DNA of 64,000 nt from Hyunsoonleella ulvae. GTDB lineage: Bacteria; Bacteroidota; Bacteroidia; Flavobacteriales; Flavobacteriaceae. Below, one piece after another: positions 62,645 through 64,000 of this stretch. Location of the stretch: positions 1 to 64,000 of the forward strand of contig NZ_JAEPJQ010000009.1 in NCBI RefSeq assembly GCF_016827605.1, written 5' to 3'. Under the pieces are notes generated by a model. The model had not been told where the DNA came from, did not search any database, and worked only from the letters and a program-made list of their open reading frames with translations. The translations under genes were made by a program, and so were the position numbers. Numbering within the stretch: the stretch's first letter is position 1; each line of letters starts with the position of its first letter.

Positions 62645-63214
62645 TTGAAAACCCTAGAAGAAATTAGTAATAAATCAGACGAAGATCTGGTAAAAGCAAT
62701 TGTAGAAACCAATAATACATTGCTTTTCGAGATTCTTTATGATAGATATGCCTCGCTGGTATATAATAAATGTTATGGGTTTGCTAGAGATGAAGATGAA
62801 GCAAAAGATTTAACCCAAGATGTATTTTTAAAACTGTTTGTAAAATTGGCTAGTTTTAAAGGGAAGTCTAAATTTTCCACTTGGTTATATGCTTTCACTT
62901 ATAATCATTGCGTTAATTATGTAACCCGAAATACAGCCAAAAAAATAGAAAAACAATCTGTTGATTATCAAGATATAGAAAATGTGTCTGATCATGAGAT
63001 TGATGACAAAGAATTTCTTAGCATGCGAGTAGACAAGTTGAAAAAATGTATGGAATTGATATCGCCTGACGAGAAAATGATACTATTGCTAAAGTACCAA
63101 GACCATTTAACCATAAAGGAAATTGAGTCGGCATTAGGAATAGGAGAGAGTGCAGTTAAAATGAGAATTAAAAGAGCAAAGGATAAACTTGTACAGGTTT
63201 ATACCGATAACTAA
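62645..63214 (+). CDS. ECF-like sigma-70 factor
   Basis: An RNA polymerase sigma factor of 189 residues with region 2 (LFEILYDRYASLVYNKCYGFARDEDEAKDLTQDVFLKLF, about 28-66) and region 4 (LTIKEIESALGIGESAVKMRIKRAKDKL, about 157-184) and no region 1 or 3. The first in-frame start is TTG at 62645; no ATG precedes region 2. The linker between regions is acidic (about 112-130). It is followed by a 60-residue gene after 5 bp and then a mechanosensitive channel. It may control an envelope-stress set, but this is not shown. Confidence 0.88.
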   Translation: MKTLEEISNKSDEDLVKAIVETNNTLLFEILYDRYASLVYNKCYGFARDEDEAKDLTQDVFLKLFVKLASFKGKSKFSTWLYAFTYNHCVNYVTRNTAKKIEKQSVDYQDIENVSDHEIDDKEFLSMRVDKLKKCMELISPDEKMILLLKYQDHLTIKEIESALGIGESAVKMRIKRAKDKLVQVYTDN

Positions 63215-63219
63215 TAACA

Positions 63220-63402
63220 ATGGAAAATCCGTTTAAACAAATAAATCAGCCGCTTAGGGAGGTTCCGCCAGAGTTAAAGTCTAAGGTAATGACAGATATT
63301 GCCATAGCGAAGCTTATCATGGATTTAGCGGCATTATTTTCCTATAATTTTAGTCATGTTATAGAAACTGTTATTAGCAAAAGAGATAAAAACAACCAGT
63401 AA
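63220..63402 (+). CDS. Small protein following the sigma factor
   Basis: A 60-residue protein with no recognised family. The first half is polar with a Pro-rich start and one EVPPELKSKVMTDIA helix; the second half has a hydrophobic helix (about 29-48, IAKLIMDLAALFSYNF), too short and polar for a sure membrane anchor. Being directly behind the sigma gene, with 5 bp between, it may be a regulator of it, but it is far shorter than a normal anti-sigma factor. It could be associated with the channel gene instead. Confidence 0.6.
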   Translation: MENPFKQINQPLREVPPELKSKVMTDIAIAKLIMDLAALFSYNFSHVIETVISKRDKNNQ

Positions 63403-63422
63403 CCAATTATAACCCTTTAACA

Positions 63423-64000
63423 ATGAATTTTATAGTACAACTTAAAGAGTCTTTGCAAAACGTATGGCTAGGTATTGCAGGTTCTGCCCCCAAAATACTT
63501 GGGGTTTTGGCACTTATTATCATTATTTTGATAGTGATAAAAGTTTTTACGAATATTTTACGTAAGATCCTTAAAAAAGCCAATGTAGATAAACTTGGAG
63601 ATAAACTTAATGAGATTGAACTATCTGAAGGAAAAACACTAAATATCAAGTTAGTAGATATCATTGTAAAAATAGTAAAATGGATATCTTACATCATCCT
63701 AGTTTCTATAGTTGCAGATATTCTAGAGCTTACCATGGTTTCAGAAGGCCTTAACAGCCTTATAGGTTATTTGCCAAAATTATTTACAGCTTTAGCCATT
63801 GTTATCCTTGGATTGTTATTTGCGAATTTTGTAAAAAAGTCGTTGCAGTCCCTATTTGATTCTATGGAACTATCTGGCGGTAAATTTTTAAGTCAGTTGG
63901 TGTTTATGTTGCTAATGGTATTAATAACCATAACAGCACTTAATCAAGCAGAAATCAACACAGAAATCATTACGAGTAACATAAAAATGATACTCGCAGC
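63423..64000 (+). CDS. Mechanosensitive ion channel family protein, cut by window end
   Basis: The 5' part (about 192 codons) of a MscS-like channel with N-terminal TM-helix repeats. Visible are one helix near 25-42 (ILGVLALIIIILIVI), a polar region, a helix near 82-100 (IVKIVKWISYIILVSIVADIL), one near 118-138 (LFTALAIVILGLLFANFV) and a further one near 160-176. The characteristic Gly/Ala-rich pore helix of MscS is not yet reached. It belongs to the sigma-factor unit (21 bp from the small gene). Confidence 0.78.
   Translation, partial: MNFIVQLKESLQNVWLGIAGSAPKILGVLALIIIILIVIKVFTNILRKILKKANVDKLGDKLNEIELSEGKTLNIKLVDIIVKIVKWISYIILVSIVADILELTMVSEGLNSLIGYLPKLFTALAIVILGLLFANFVKKSLQSLFDSMELSGGKFLSQLVFMLLMVLITITALNQAEINTEIITSNIKMILA

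Overview
The window looks like chromosomal DNA of a marine-type Flavobacteriaceae (phylum Bacteroidota). The evidence is the low GC content, promoters of the TTTG / TAnnTTTG type, almost no Shine-Dalgarno sites, SusC/RagA-like TonB receptors with carboxypeptidase-regulatory domains, monomeric isocitrate dehydrogenase, and several small families (DUF6095, DUF6146, DUF6787, DUF4249, TIGR02757) typical of that family. I do not assign a genus. No prophage, CRISPR array, intact insertion sequence or plasmid function was seen.

Layout. 1-4.4 kb: the end of a 5S rRNA gene (end of an rRNA operon), a Pif1-type helicase with HRDC and HTH tails, a DinB-fold protein, MurQ and DUF6095. 4.4-8.6 kb: an efflux operon (adaptor, MacB-type permease, TolC). 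8.8-12.2 kb: isocitrate dehydrogenase and ribosomal protein L19, separated by 0.8 kb without a gene. 12.3-13.1 kb: a small accessory island with a structured repeat and a cassette-like membrane-protein gene. 13.1-18.8 kb: S10 peptidase, TIGR02757 protein, MFS transporter, lipoprotein, LolD-like ATPase and a small membrane protein. 18.8-25.6 kb: a TPR histidine kinase and a probable metal-uptake locus (His/Cys-rich membrane protein, TonB receptor, lipoprotein). 26-30.5 kb: a DUF937 protein, the serine-biosynthesis pair serA/serC, a LuxC-like acyl-CoA reductase and a divergent ferredoxin. 30.6-36.3 kb: secreted proteins of unknown role, YchF, an SRPBCC protein and an EamA transporter. 36.4-41 kb: topoisomerase IV (parE, parC). 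41-50.2 kb: a minus-strand run of argE, miaA, a potassium channel, a DUF3857 protein, an exonuclease/GIY-YIG protein, a YggS homologue, hydroxyacyl-CoA dehydrogenase and a Gfo/Idh/MocA oxidoreductase. 50.5-55.8 kb: pcm, a TPMT-like methyltransferase, a GIY-YIG nuclease flanked by inverted hairpins, a PNPOx-like protein, a CocE/NonD peptidase, an NTF2-like protein and SmpB. 56-64 kb: an S41 peptidase, lipoamide dehydrogenase, a TonB receptor with a DUF4249 lipoprotein, a sigma factor with a small partner, and a mechanosensitive channel cut by the window end.

Most genes are housekeeping. The unusual signal lies between them. There are four arrays of 7-bp repeats, two of them sitting on stop codons and one next to an exonuclease gene that has no usable start codon. 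miaA also lacks any ATG/GTG/TTG start ahead of its P-loop. A dispersed 76-80 bp element occurs in two inverted copies whose terminal stems differ by compensatory changes. A family of short hairpins framed by TGTCAT and ATCT includes two inverted copies that bracket the GIY-YIG nuclease gene and also show a compensatory base-pair change. These suggest structured DNA or RNA elements, possibly mobile, rather than random intergenic sequence. No feature here amounts to a demonstrated new system. The best candidate is the GIY-YIG nuclease with its hairpins.
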